DNA of 64,000 bases from NCBI GenBank assembly GCA_030535395.1, contig JAUNLK010000009.1, positions 1 through 64,000 on the forward strand, written 5' to 3'. Source of the stretch: Tissierellia bacterium. Its GTDB lineage: Bacteria > Bacillota > Clostridia > Tissierellales > Peptoniphilaceae. Below, piece by piece: positions 1 through 7,791 of the stretch (positions within the stretch are counted from its first letter, which is position 1; every line of letters begins with the position of its first letter). Both the position numbers and the translations under genes were made by a program. The notes under the pieces are model-generated. The model made no database searches, was not told the origin of the DNA, and saw nothing but the letters and a program-made list of their open reading frames with translations.

Positions 1-4
1 CGAC

Positions 5-56
5 TCGCAATTTCGAAAACAACATCAGAATCGCAATATCGAAAACAACATCAGAA
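5..56. repeat. Two head-to-tail copies of a 26-bp repeat at the window edge
   Basis: Positions 5-30 and 31-56 are direct repeats of 26 bp that differ at a single base (t versus a at unit position 8). They lie just beyond the rplA terminator. They abut with no spacer. Whether more copies lie to the left cannot be seen. No coding potential or known repeat family was recognised. Confidence 0.75.
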
Positions 57-89
57 AAGCCCTCGGACCATGGTCCGAGGGCTTTTTCT
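55..89 (-). terminator. Bidirectional-looking terminator after rplA
   Basis: A perfect 24-bp palindrome (59-82, GCCCTCGGACC and its complement) is flanked by A's on the left and T's on the right. It would end the rpmG-secE-nusG-rplK-rplA transcript on the minus strand, although the U-run on that side is short (UUUU). The longer T-run is on the plus side, so it can also block transcription entering from the left. Confidence 0.75.
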
Positions 90-106
90 TTCCACTCTAT
101 TTGTAT

Positions 107-820
107 TTATTTTTCCGTTGCCTTTTCCATGAGCTTTGCACCGTTCAAGCGGATGCCGGGGCCCATGGTGCTGGAGACGGTAACCGATCTCAGATAGCGA
201 CCCTTGGCGGCTGCGGGCTTGGAGCGAATGATGGCCCCCATAATGGAGCGGAAGTTTTCCTCCAGCTTTTGCTGACCGAAGGAGACCTTGCCGATGGCCA
301 CATTGATAATGGCGCTCTTGTCCACCCGGTATTCCACCTTACCGGCTTTAATTTCGCTGATCTGCTGCTCCAGATCGAAGGTGACGGTGCCGGCCTTGGG
401 GTTGGGCATGAGGCCCTTGGGTCCCAGGATCCGACCGATGCGACCCACAACGCCCATCATATCGGGGGTGGCTACCACCACGTCAAATTCAAACCAGTTT
501 TCATTTTGGATCTTCTGCATGAGCTCTTCTCCGCCCACATAGTCGGCCCCGGCAGCTTCCGCTTCCTTGACCTTGTCGCCCTTGGCGAAGACGAGAATCC
601 GCTCGGTACGGCCCGTACCGTGGGGCAGTACCACGGTGCCCCGAACCTGTTGGTCGGCGTGACGGGGGTCTACCCCCAGGCGAACGGCCAGTTCCACCGT
701 TTCGTCGAATTTGGCACCGGCAGTTTTTTGTACGAGTTCAATGGCTTCAGCCAAATCGTAGAGATTGGTGCGATCTACGAGCTTTGCGCTTTCGATGTAT
801 CTTTTCCCTCTTTGGGTCAT
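107..820 (-). CDS. rplA: 50S ribosomal protein L1
   Basis: Protein L1 of the large ribosomal subunit (237 aa, normal family length). It binds 23S rRNA at the mobile L1 stalk and helps move deacylated tRNA out of the E site. The family core with the [10 protein letters not shown] stretch near residue 140 and the basic N-terminus MTQRGKRY are clear. It is the last gene of rpmG-secE-nusG-rplK-rplA, 38 bp after rplK, and a palindromic terminator follows. In many bacteria L1 represses its own mRNA; no L1 site was tested here. Unlike the usual rplKAJL order, rplJL does not follow but sits about 40 kb away. Confidence 0.98.
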   Translation of the reverse strand: MTQRGKRYIESAKLVDRTNLYDLAEAIELVQKTAGAKFDETVELAVRLGVDPRHADQQVRGTVVLPHGTGRTERILVFAKGDKVKEAEAAGADYVGGEELMQKIQNENWFEFDVVVATPDMMGVVGRIGRILGPKGLMPNPKAGTVTFDLEQQISEIKAGKVEYRVDKSAIINVAIGKVSFGQQKLEENFRSIMGAIIRSKPAAAKGRYLRSVTVSSTMGPGIRLNGAKLMEKATEK

Positions 821-858
821 AAAATCCTCCTTGTGGTTCTAACGAAGTACTTCTCCCA

Positions 859-1284
859 CTAGTCGATGACTTCGACGCCCATGCTGCGGGCAGTCCCGGC
901 GATCATGCTCATGGCCGTGTCGATATTTGCTGCGTTCAGGTCCTGCATTTTGAGTTCGGCAATTTCACGGATTTGATCCTTGGTGATCTTGCCCACCTTC
1001 TCCTTATTGGGCACACCGCTGGCCTTTTGGAGGCCAATGGCCTTTTTGATCAATACGGGGGCCGGGGGTGTCTTGGTGATGAAGGTGAAGGTGCGGTCCT
1101 GATAGATGGTCATAACCACGGGAATGATCATTCCCGCCTGATCTTGAGTTTTGGCATTGAAGGCCTTGGTGAATTCCATGATGTTGACACCATGGGGACC
1201 GAGGGCCGTACCTACCGGCGGTGCCGGCGTTGCCTTCCCTGCCGGGATTTGAAGCTTTACAATTGCGCTGACTTTTTTAGCCAT
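859..1284 (-). CDS. rplK: 50S ribosomal protein L11
   Basis: L11 (141 aa, exactly the family length) binds the GTPase-associated centre of 23S rRNA with L10/L12 and is needed for factor-dependent GTP hydrolysis and the stringent response. The N-terminal [20 protein letters not shown] signature with the proline-rich linker is present. The gene lies 47 bp downstream of nusG and 38 bp upstream of rplA. The ATG is preceded by an AGGAGG-type site (minus strand, about 1290), which fixes the start. Confidence 0.98.
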   Translation of the reverse strand: MAKKVSAIVKLQIPAGKATPAPPVGTALGPHGVNIMEFTKAFNAKTQDQAGMIIPVVMTIYQDRTFTFITKTPPAPVLIKKAIGLQKASGVPNKEKVGKITKDQIREIAELKMQDLNAANIDTAMSMIAGTARSMGVEVID

Positions 1285-1331
1285 GGGTACCTCCTATGTG
1301 GTCTATGCGGGTTTTCCCTCCCACAATGAAA

Positions 1332-1886
1332 TTACGCTTGTATGATGTGATTGAATTCCAATTCGATATTGGTGTCTCGCCCAAACATCGAAATGATGAC
1401 ATTGACCGTGCCCTTGTCGTAGTCTAAACCTTTGACGGTTCCCACAAAATCCTTGAAGGGACCGGCCAGGACTTTCACCCGGTCGCCCACATTGAAGTCG
1501 TTGAGGACCTCTTCCTTCGTGGCTACGCCGAGCATCCGCACCTCGTTTTCAGAAAGGGGGATGGGCTTGGAACCGGGACCCACGAAGCCGGTGACCCCGC
1601 GGGTATTTCGAACCAGGTACCAGGTGCGGTCGTTCATGATCATTTTCACCAGAACATAGGAGGGGAACATCTTCCGCTCCTTGACCTTGGTCACCCCCTC
1701 CTTCTCCTCCACCACTTCTTCCATGGGGACTTGCACGTCAAAGATGAGATCCTCCAGGGCCATGTTTTTCACCATGGAGTCCAGATTGAATTTCACCTTG
1801 TTCTCGTGACCGGAGTAGGTGTGGATGACAAACCATTGGGCCTGGTCTTCCAAATCCTTCTTTGCTGTCTTATCTTGTTCTGTCAA
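1332..1886 (-). CDS. nusG: Transcription termination/antitermination factor NusG
   Basis: NusG (184 aa) rides on RNA polymerase, modulating pausing and elongation and coupling transcription to translation. The NGN domain begins with WFVIHTYSGHENKV around residue 18, and the C-terminal KOW domain (FKDFVGTVKG) around residue 143. A short acidic/basic N-terminal extension precedes the NGN fold. It sits between secE (18 bp) and rplK, the standard bacterial arrangement. Confidence 0.97.
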   Translation of the reverse strand: MTEQDKTAKKDLEDQAQWFVIHTYSGHENKVKFNLDSMVKNMALEDLIFDVQVPMEEVVEEKEGVTKVKERKMFPSYVLVKMIMNDRTWYLVRNTRGVTGFVGPGSKPIPLSENEVRMLGVATKEEVLNDFNVGDRVKVLAGPFKDFVGTVKGLDYDKGTVNVIISMFGRDTNIELEFNHIIQA

Positions 1887-1904
1887 AGATTCCCCCCTTT
1901 TGGC

Positions 1905-2126
1905 TTACAGGCCAATGATGAAGCCAATAATACGGGAGATGACAAAGTCCAAAGCATAAATGGCAACGGCTGTGAGCACGCTGACCAAAACGACAATGCC
2001 GCTGTAGTTCAGCAGTTGCTCCTTGGTGGGCCAAACGACTTTTTTGTATTCGCTCCTGACCCCACGGAAGTATTTGCCGATGCTCTTGCGATCCACCTCA
2101 TTGCCAGTGGATTTGGCATTAGCCAT
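1905..2126 (-). CDS. secE: Preprotein translocase subunit SecE
   Basis: SecE (73 aa) is the small essential clamp of the SecYEG protein channel. The sequence shows an amphipathic conserved stretch (FRGVRSEYKKVVWPTKEQ, about residues 20-37) followed by one C-terminal membrane helix, the single-TM form typical of Firmicutes. The start is set by an AAGGAGG site that overlaps the rpmG stop codon; the ATG lies 10 bp beyond that stop, which suggests translational coupling. Confidence 0.96.
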   Translation of the reverse strand: MANAKSTGNEVDRKSIGKYFRGVRSEYKKVVWPTKEQLLNYSGIVVLVSVLTAVAIYALDFVISRIIGFIIGL

Positions 2127-2136
2127 GAGCTCCTCC

Positions 2137-2286
2137 TTATTTGGTTTCCTTGTGGTTGGTGTGGTCCTTGCAGAACTTACAGTACTTTTTGATTTCCATA
2201 CGTTCTGGATTGTTCTTCTTGTTTTTGAACGTAACGTAGTTCCGTTGCTTGCACACTGTGCATTCCAAGATCACGCGATCTGCCAT
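2137..2286 (-). CDS. rpmG: 50S ribosomal protein L33
   Basis: A 49-residue protein beginning [12 protein letters not shown]. It has two CxxC pairs (C9/C12 and C36/C39), so it is the zinc-binding (C+) type of L33, a peripheral large-subunit protein near the E site. An AGGAGG-type site lies just upstream (AAGGAGGTGCAGC before the ATG). It is first in the operon with secE and nusG. A hairpin with a T-run lies between its likely promoter and the start codon (see separate entries), so its leader may be attenuated. Confidence 0.96.
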   Translation of the reverse strand: MADRVILECTVCKQRNYVTFKNKKNNPERMEIKKYCKFCKDHTNHKETK

Positions 2287-2321
2287 GCTGCACCTCCTTG
2301 TAGAATGGAAAGAAACACAAT

Positions 2322-2351
2322 AAAAAAAGCCTTCCGTAGAAAGCCTTTTTG
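2322..2351 (-). terminator. Intrinsic-terminator-like hairpin in the rpmG leader
   Basis: On the minus strand AAGGCUUUC-UACG-GAAGGCUUU forms a 9-bp stem (two wobble pairs) with a UACG tetraloop and a run of seven U's. It lies downstream of the apparent rpmG promoter (2382-2410) and about 35 nt before the rpmG start. It is therefore either a leader attenuator, the end of a short RNA, or a terminator protecting against read-through from the ABC importer operon. Confidence 0.75.
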
Positions 2352-2381
2352 GTCTGGGACCTTCATTGGTTTACTCGGTCC

Positions 2382-2410
2382 AGTATATCAGAACTGCCCT
2401 TTTCCGTCAA
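2382..2410 (-). promoter_or_regulatory. Sigma-A-type promoter for rpmG-secE-nusG-rplKA
   Basis: Minus-strand TTGACG (2405-2410) and TATACT (2382-2387) are separated by exactly 17 bp, giving a predicted start near 2375. The next 25 nt contain GGACC and GGUCC, which can pair ahead of the terminator hairpin. Confidence 0.75.
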
Positions 2411-2450
2411 TCTCAGGGGGAAATTTTTTCTCCCTTATTATAGAAGGAAA

Positions 2451-3221
2451 TCAGCCGCAGAGGAGCATGCTCTCCTCCACCTGCTGGGCGTAGCGGGCGG
2501 CCAGTTCCTCCTCGGTAATTTCGCCGGTGTCCAGGTCCAGGGCCACCTGGCCCCCCTGAATCATCACTATGCGGTCGGCATACTCCACGGCGTGGCGGAG
2601 ATTGTGGGTGATCATGAGGGTGGTCATCTCCTCCCCCTCCATGAGGCGCTTGGTCTCCTCCATGACCAGGTGGCTGGTCTTGGGGTCGAGAGCCGCGGTG
2701 TGCTCGTCCAAAAGGAGGACTTTGGGCTTGTTCACCGTGGCCATGAGGAGGGAGAGGCTCTGGCGCTGGCCCCCGGAGAGGGAGCCGGTCTTGGCATTGA
2801 GCTGCTGCTCCAGGCCCAGGCCCAGGCCCGCCACCCGCTGGGAGATGAGCTCTCCATTGGCGTTTTTCAGGAGATTTTTAAAGGAGCTCTTGGGGCCCTT
2901 GTTCATGGCCAGGGCCATATTTTCCAGTATGGTGAGGGAGGGGGCCACGGAGTCCATGGGGTTTTGGCTCACCCTGCCGATCCACAGGGCCCGCTCCTCC
3001 TCGGGGACTTTGGTCACATCCTCCCCCTCCAGGAGGATCTCCCCCCGGTCGGCGGCAAGGCCCCCGGAGATCATTTTGAGGAGGGTGCTCTTGCCGCAGC
3101 CATTGGGGCCGATGATGGCAGTGGTGCCCGTGTGAAAGGTGATATTCAGTCCCTGAAAAATCTTCCGTTCCTCCCTCCCCTGAGTGGAGAAGGTCTTGTG
3201 TATATCTCTCAGTTCCAGCAT
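2451..3221 (-). CDS. ABC transporter ATP-binding protein (TrpZ-type amino-acid importer)
   Basis: A 256-aa cytoplasmic ATPase that would power the importer encoded with the next two genes. Visible motifs are Walker A GPNGCGKST (about residues 39-47), the Q-loop, signature LSGGQRQ, Walker B LLLDEHTAALD and the switch histidine in MITHN. Its ATG overlaps the permease stop by one base (TAATG), so the two are translationally coupled. It is the last gene of the unit controlled by the T-box at 5246-5506. The family of this trio (substrate-binding protein of the TrpX/ABC_sub_bind type) is amino-acid related; the effector suggested here is tyrosine (inference). Confidence 0.9.
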   Translation of the reverse strand: MLELRDIHKTFSTQGREERKIFQGLNITFHTGTTAIIGPNGCGKSTLLKMISGGLAADRGEILLEGEDVTKVPEEERALWIGRVSQNPMDSVAPSLTILENMALAMNKGPKSSFKNLLKNANGELISQRVAGLGLGLEQQLNAKTGSLSGGQRQSLSLLMATVNKPKVLLLDEHTAALDPKTSHLVMEETKRLMEGEEMTTLMITHNLRHAVEYADRIVMIQGGQVALDLDTGEITEEELAARYAQQVEESMLLCG

Positions 3222-4096
3222 TAGCTCTGCACCTCCTGTTTATTGCCCATGATTTTTTTCATCCTGGGAACTTTATCGTAGGAAAGGAATAGAATGACGA
3301 TGAATGCGGTGATCATCTTGAGATCGGTGGGCTCCAGGCCCAGCTCAATGGCCATGCCGGAGATGATCTTGTAGATGACGGCCCCCACAATGGCCCGGCT
3401 ACTGGGCTTCATCCAGGGGATCCTGGAAAAGAGGGTCTCCCCGATGATGATGGAGGCCAGGGCCGTTACGATGATGGTGGCCCCCATTTGGGCATCGGCA
3501 AAGCCCTGGTACTGGGCCATGAGGCTGCCGGCGAGGCTCACCAGGGCATTGGAGAGGATGAGGCCCAGGCAGATGTAGCTGTCGGGCTTGCCCCCCATAT
3601 TTTTAAGGAGGGTGGCATTGTCCCCGGTGACAATCAGGCGATAGCCCATTTCCGTTTTGAAAAACCAGTCCATGGTGGCCTTGATGAGAATCACCAGGAT
3701 CCCCAGAATGATCACCGGGGGAATGGCCTCCACTTGGCTGAAGACATTGCCATAGTCAAAGAGGGGAATATTGGCCTTGCCCACAATTCTCAGATTCACT
3801 GAGTAGAGGATGGTCATGGTGAGTATCCCCGCCAGGATGGCGGCTATATTGAGTTTCCGGTAGAGGAGGAAGGTGAGGTAGCCTGCCACGCCCCCGGCAA
3901 CCAGGGCCCCGAACATCCCCAAGTAGGGGTGGAGGCCCTTCATCACCAGGGCACTGTAGACAAAGGCCCCCAGGGGAAAGGTCCCCTCCACCGACAGGTC
4001 GGCGATGTCCAAGATTTTGAAGGTGAAGAGCACCCCCATGGCCAATACGGCAAAAATCAATCCAACTTCCAGCGATGTCATTAACACTCGCACCAT
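3221..4096 (-). CDS. ABC transporter permease (TrpY-type)
   Basis: A 291-aa integral membrane permease of the branched-chain amino-acid/TrpY type with about eight to nine hydrophobic segments, beginning MVRVLMTSLEVGL. I prefer the ATG at 4094-4096 because AAGGAAGGAG lies 8 bp upstream; an in-frame ATG at 4142-4144 has its purine-rich stretch directly against the codon and adds a hydrophilic N-terminus. It is coupled to the ATPase (TAATG overlap) and follows the binding-protein gene after a 139-bp gap that contains a strong hairpin. Confidence 0.88.
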   Translation of the reverse strand: MVRVLMTSLEVGLIFAVLAMGVLFTFKILDIADLSVEGTFPLGAFVYSALVMKGLHPYLGMFGALVAGGVAGYLTFLLYRKLNIAAILAGILTMTILYSVNLRIVGKANIPLFDYGNVFSQVEAIPPVIILGILVILIKATMDWFFKTEMGYRLIVTGDNATLLKNMGGKPDSYICLGLILSNALVSLAGSLMAQYQGFADAQMGATIIVTALASIIIGETLFSRIPWMKPSSRAIVGAVIYKIISGMAIELGLEPTDLKMITAFIVILFLSYDKVPRMKKIMGNKQEVQS

Positions 4097-4182
4097 TCCA
4101 GTGACTCCTTCCTTGGACGGATCTTCGCCCACAAACTTCCACATTCCTCCGCGGCCCCGGGGGCCAGTTTTTCACGGCTCGA

Positions 4183-4205
4183 GAGCCCCCGCTCCCCGGG
4201 GGCTC
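4183..4205. other. Intercistronic GC hairpin between binding-protein and permease genes
   Basis: GAGCCCCCG (4183-4191) and CGGGGGCTC (4197-4205) form a perfect 9-bp stem with a 5-nt loop. No U-run follows on either strand, so it is not an intrinsic terminator. Its place right after the binding-protein gene fits a role in stabilising that part of the mRNA, so that binding protein outnumbers permease (inference). Confidence 0.55.
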
Positions 4206-4235
4206 CAGTGTCCTTTTTCCACCTAAAAGGGGAAA

Positions 4236-5225
4236 TTATTCTACAATATTGGCATCCTTGTTGAGGATTTCGTTGTCTTCCACTCCAAGGGCCTTGGCGG
4301 TCTTGCCATTGACGGTCCGCTCGCCCTCTTCAATGAAGATGACGGGGAGCTCTGCAATGGTCTTGCCATCCAGAATCTCGGCTGCCAGCTCTGCCGCTGC
4401 CTTCCCCTGACCCACATAGTCCACGCCGTCACTCATGAGGAGGCCGTTTTCCACGGGTCCACCCTCGGTGGCCACGGAGGGAATCTGCTTTTCCTCCAGG
4501 ATCTTGGCAATGACGCTGACGGAAGTGGAGGCCAAGTTGTCGGACAGACCCATGTAGGCATCCACCTTGCCGGTGAGGGATTCAATGGCCTGGGGCACTT
4601 CGTTGGTGCTGGCCACTCCCACCTTCTCCAGGGTGATCCCCAGCTCGGCCACGACTTCCTCTAAAATTTCAATTTGCACTTCGGAATTGGCCTCTCCCGT
4701 GGAGTAGAGGACCCCCAGGGTCTTGGTTTCGGGGAAGACTTCCAGGAAGTTCTTCAGCTGAATGTCCATGGGGAAATAGTCGGAGACCCCGGTGACATTG
4801 CCCTCGGGGGCGTCCACATTGTCCACCAGGCGGGTCTTCACCGGGTCGGTGACGGCACTGAAGAGGACGGGAATGTCCTGGGTGCCATTCATGGCCGCCT
4901 GAGCTGCGGGGGTGCCAATGGCGTAGATGAGATCCACCTCATCGGAGACGAAGTTGTTCACCGCTGCGGGGAAGACACTGAGGTCCCCGGCGCCATTGAC
5001 CGTCTGCTCTTCCACTTCAATGCCCTGCTCCTTGAGGCCCTCCAAAAAGCCCTCCCGAGCGTGGTCCAGGGCCACGTGCTCCGCCGTTTGGAGGATGCCC
5101 ACCTTAATGGACTTCCCTGCCCCCTCCTGGGGACTGTCATTGGAAACCTCTTGTCCGCCACATGCCGTCAGACTCACTGCCACCAAAACCAGGGCCAGTA
5201 GACTCAGCTTTTTCCACAATTTCAT
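4236..5225 (-). CDS. Lipoprotein substrate-binding protein of an ABC amino-acid importer (TrpX-like)
   Basis: An extracytoplasmic lipoprotein of the ABC_sub_bind/TrpX family, which captures its ligand for the downstream permease and ATPase. The precursor has a charged n-region, a hydrophobic core and the lipobox LTAC-G at about residue 23. The start is taken as the ATG at 5223-5225: AGGAGG sits 6 bp before it, whereas the in-frame ATG two codons earlier (5229-5231) touches the AGGAGG. The unit is preceded by a T-box with a tyrosine specifier, so tyrosine rather than tryptophan is the likely signal and perhaps the substrate (inference). Closest described relatives are T-box-controlled TrpX proteins. 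Confidence 0.88.
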   Translation of the reverse strand: MKLWKKLSLLALVLVAVSLTACGGQEVSNDSPQEGAGKSIKVGILQTAEHVALDHAREGFLEGLKEQGIEVEEQTVNGAGDLSVFPAAVNNFVSDEVDLIYAIGTPAAQAAMNGTQDIPVLFSAVTDPVKTRLVDNVDAPEGNVTGVSDYFPMDIQLKNFLEVFPETKTLGVLYSTGEANSEVQIEILEEVVAELGITLEKVGVASTNEVPQAIESLTGKVDAYMGLSDNLASTSVSVIAKILEEKQIPSVATEGGPVENGLLMSDGVDYVGQGKAAAELAAEILDGKTIAELPVIFIEEGERTVNGKTAKALGVEDNEILNKDANIVE

Positions 5226-5245
5226 CTTCATCCTCCTTTTTCCAT

Positions 5246-5506
5246 AAAAAAACTCTCGCTCCTCAGCTTTCGCTAAGGGGCGAGAGAGAACTCACGCGGT
5301 ACCACCCTTTTTCGTAATCACAGATTACCTCATCGAGGTCCAACAACCTCTAGCCTGAGATAACGGGGGCATCCGTGTCAACCTACTTGATTCAGCCAAC
5401 CAGCTTTGAGTAGTGTATATTCCAGAAGGGACCGTGTCAATTTCCACCAAACATTGACTCTCTGAGACTGGACCTGCTCCTCTTTCTCTACTCTGCTTTT
5501 TTGTAT
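5246..5506 (-). ncRNA. T-box riboswitch, tyrosine-type, ahead of the ABC importer
   Basis: The minus-strand leader carries the T-box core AAAGGGUGGUACCGCG (5310-5295). Stem I is closed by GAGUAG (5493-5488) and CUACUC (5413-5408). Above it UCCAG (5472-5468) pairs with CUGGA (5425-5421). The 3' side of the specifier loop is AUAUACA (5420-5414); in the usual codon-A-stem position the codon is UAC (5417-5415), tyrosine. The acceptor-pairing tetranucleotide is UGGU (5304-5301), which fits a discriminator base A73, as in tRNA-Tyr, and not G73 of bacterial tRNA-Trp. A terminator (5246-5286) with a long stem, GAAA loop and seven U's ends the leader. Uncharged tRNA would favour read-through. Confidence 0.93.
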
Positions 5507-5512
5507 GAGTCA

Positions 5513-5541
5513 AGTTTACCCACATCGGAGGGCCTTGTCAA
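5513..5541 (-). promoter_or_regulatory. Promoter of the T-box leader
   Basis: Minus-strand TTGACA (5536-5541) and TAAACT (5513-5518) with a 17-bp spacer; predicted start near 5506, just before T-box stem I. Confidence 0.7.
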
Positions 5542-5678
5542 GGGGAAAAATTATTTTTTTCAATTTATTTTCCCCGGTATTTTCACGGTGGCGGGCAATT
5601 TGGCCAATATTCAGGGGCTTTACCCCGAATATTTACTAAAATTTACATTTTTACCTTCTTTTATTCCCATTTATCTAG

Positions 5679-5684
5679 TATAAT
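5679..5684 (+). promoter_or_regulatory. Probable -10 element for the Rrf2 gene
   Basis: TATAAT at 5679-5684 with only a poor -35 (TTCTTT, 5656-5661) lies about 75 bp before the gene. The rest of the AT-rich gap from 5542 to 5759 shows nothing else I can name. A weak -35 is common at promoters that are activator-dependent or autoregulated. Confidence 0.45.
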
Positions 5685-5759
5685 TTTGTTAAGTAAATTG
5701 CCCCCGGTCCCTGGACTGGGGCAACCACATCATCCTTTCAAGGTACGGTAGGTGATTCT

Positions 5760-6176
5760 ATGAAAATTTCCACTCGTGGCCGCTATGCCCTCCGGATGCT
5801 CTTGGACATTGCCAATCATCAGGATCAGGGCGTTGTACGATTGGCGGAAGTGGCTGAGCGCCAGAAGATTTCAAAAAAATACTTGGAGCAAATTGTCGTC
5901 CTCCTCCGGGGGGAGGAGCTCTTGGTGGGCCATCGGGGCAATCGCGGGGGCTACACCCTGGCCCGGGACCCCAAGGACATCACTCTGGACACCATTTTAA
6001 AGGTGACGGAAAATGAGGACCACCTCATTCCCTGCACCGATCCCGACTACTGCGAAAGGAGCGACTACTGTCTCACCCGGAATATGTGGCTGGAGCTGGA
6101 GGAGATGATCCACAAGTTCTTCGCCCACATCACCCTGGAGGACCTCCGCACAGGTCGCCGAAAGCTGAATCTCTAG
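5760..6176 (+). CDS. Rrf2-family transcriptional regulator with IscR-like cluster cysteines
   Basis: A 138-aa winged-helix regulator (MKISTRGRYALRMLLDIA start typical of Rrf2). Cysteines at residues 92, 98 and 104 match the number and spacing of the Fe-S ligands of IscR, so it probably senses Fe-S status, redox or a thiol signal. CymR-type members of the family lack these three cysteines, which argues for an IscR-like sensor. No isc/suf or cysteine genes are adjacent, so its targets are unknown. It is one of few plus-strand genes; its stop overlaps the convergent flavoprotein stop by 3 bp (positions 6174-6176 and 6173-6175). Confidence 0.92.
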   Translation: MKISTRGRYALRMLLDIANHQDQGVVRLAEVAERQKISKKYLEQIVVLLRGEELLVGHRGNRGGYTLARDPKDITLDTILKVTENEDHLIPCTDPDYCERSDYCLTRNMWLELEEMIHKFFAHITLEDLRTGRRKLNL

Positions 6177-7756
6177 TCCCTCCCTCGGGGGGGATTTTTT
6201 TGTGCCAATTTTTTCAGGACGGCCTCGGCCCCCCTCATGCCGTCAATGGCGGAGGAGACAATGCCCCCGGCATAGCCCGCCCCCTCCCCCACAAAGTAGC
6301 AGCCGGGATGGGAGATACTCTCCAGCTCCCCGTTCCGGAGGAGGCGCACCGGGGAGGAGGAGCGGGTCTCCGGGGCGGTGAGGACGGCATCCTCCAAGAA
6401 GGCGGGGAGCTTTTTGCCCATGGCCAAAAGGGCCTCCATAATCGCCTCGTTCATGACTTCGGGGTAGAGGCCGTGGAGGTCGGTGTAGTGGACCCCGCCG
6501 GGGAATGTGGGCCGGAGCTTTCCGGGACCGGGATTTTTCTTTCGTGCCAAAAAGTCCGCCGCCGTCTCCGCCGGGGCCCTGCCCCTGCCCAGCTCATGGG
6601 CCCTTTCTTCAATCTTCCGCTGGAAGTGGAGGGCCGAAAGGGGCCCCTCCCCGTAGATCCTCTCATCCACCGTGACCAGGAGGGCGGCATTGGCATTTTC
6701 CCCGTCCCGGGCCTTGTAGCTCATGCCATTGGTCACCAGGCGACCCGCCTCCGAGGAGGCATTGACCACCACGCCCCCGGGGCACATGCAGAAGGTGTAG
6801 GTCCCCAGTTCCCCCACCGGATGGGTGAGGGCGTACTCGGCGGGGGGCAGATAGTCCGCCATTTCCCCGTACTGGGCGAGATTCATCCCCTCCTGGGGCT
6901 GCTCAATGCGAAAGCCCATGGCCGTGGCCTTGGCCTCCATGGCCAGGCCCTTTTGGTGGAATCTTTCGAAGAGGTCCCGGGCCCCATTGCCCACGGCCCA
7001 GATCACATGGGACGCGGAGAAGTCCCCGGCGGTGGTGTGAAGGAGGATCTCGCCACCCACTTCAAAGTCCAGGACCCGGGTGTTGAAGTGGAAGCTCGCC
7101 CCCCGCTCTTCCATCTCCCTTCGCATCCTCACAATGGTCCCCCGCAGGGCGTCGGTGCCCATGTGGGGCTTTTTCATATAGCGGAGGGAGTCGTCCCCGG
7201 AAAACTCCGCAAAGGTGTCGTTGACATAGGCCCCCCTAGGGTCCTTGGAGCGGCTGGTGAGTTTGCCGTCGGAGAAGGTGCCGGCGCCCCCCTCCCCAAA
7301 CTGCACATTGCTCCAGGGATTGAGCGCCTCCCCCTGCCAAAAGGCCTCCACCGTCTTCACACGGCCTTCCATGGCCTCCCCCTGCTCCAGGAGGATGGGC
7401 TTCACGCCCCCCATAAGGAGGGTCCGGGCGGCGAAGAGCCCCGCCGGGCCCGTGCCCACAATAATGGGCCGCAGCTTTGTTTCCACTTTCAGGGGCTCGT
7501 ATTTTTGCTCCCTCACTTCCACCAGGTCCCGGGTCTTTCTCAGGGGCACATTCCCCTTCACCCACAGGTCCAGCTGTGCCACATATTGGATCCTTCGGCC
7601 CTTTCTCGCATCCAGGGACTCCCGGTGGCGGGCCCATGTGTAGCTTCCGGGTTTGAGTTTTAGCTTTTTTTCAATTTGCTCTTGGTAGTACTGGGGGGGC
7701 TGGTCCGCGGGGCGGGTGCAGCCCATCAGTCGATAGTGTTTCAGTTTATTTTTCAT
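6173..7756 (-). CDS. FAD-dependent dehydrogenase of the COG2509 type
   Basis: A 527-aa flavoprotein of the uncharacterised COG2509 family. After a basic N-terminal region of about 95 residues (an RNA-binding-like or substrate-handling extension in the family) comes the dinucleotide-binding motif IIVGTGPAGLFAA near residue 98, and later VQFGEGGAGTFSDGKL, the hallmark of this family. A second FAD-contact region, CYFVGEGAGYAGGI, is near the C-terminus. The reaction is not known. It stands alone between the purine-operon terminator and the Rrf2 gene; the weak AGGAUG-like site before the ATG leaves the start moderately certain. Confidence 0.85.
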   Translation of the reverse strand: MKNKLKHYRLMGCTRPADQPPQYYQEQIEKKLKLKPGSYTWARHRESLDARKGRRIQYVAQLDLWVKGNVPLRKTRDLVEVREQKYEPLKVETKLRPIIVGTGPAGLFAARTLLMGGVKPILLEQGEAMEGRVKTVEAFWQGEALNPWSNVQFGEGGAGTFSDGKLTSRSKDPRGAYVNDTFAEFSGDDSLRYMKKPHMGTDALRGTIVRMRREMEERGASFHFNTRVLDFEVGGEILLHTTAGDFSASHVIWAVGNGARDLFERFHQKGLAMEAKATAMGFRIEQPQEGMNLAQYGEMADYLPPAEYALTHPVGELGTYTFCMCPGGVVVNASSEAGRLVTNGMSYKARDGENANAALLVTVDERIYGEGPLSALHFQRKIEERAHELGRGRAPAETAADFLARKKNPGPGKLRPTFPGGVHYTDLHGLYPEVMNEAIMEALLAMGKKLPAFLEDAVLTAPETRSSSPVRLLRNGELESISHPGCYFVGEGAGYAGGIVSSAIDGMRGAEAVLKKLAQKNPPRGRD

Positions 7757-7791
7757 AGGTACATCCTAGCACAAAATTTTTTTCAGGGCAG

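Noticed and set aside
5..56. A CRISPR array at the left edge
   Set aside because: The two 26-bp units are adjacent with no spacer between them and no cas genes are present.
5246..5506. Reading the T-box as tryptophan-specific, as expected for a TrpXYZ-type importer
   Set aside because: The only UGG near the specifier loop is inside the UCCAG/CUGGA stem, and the acceptor-pairing UGGU does not match G73 of tRNA-Trp.
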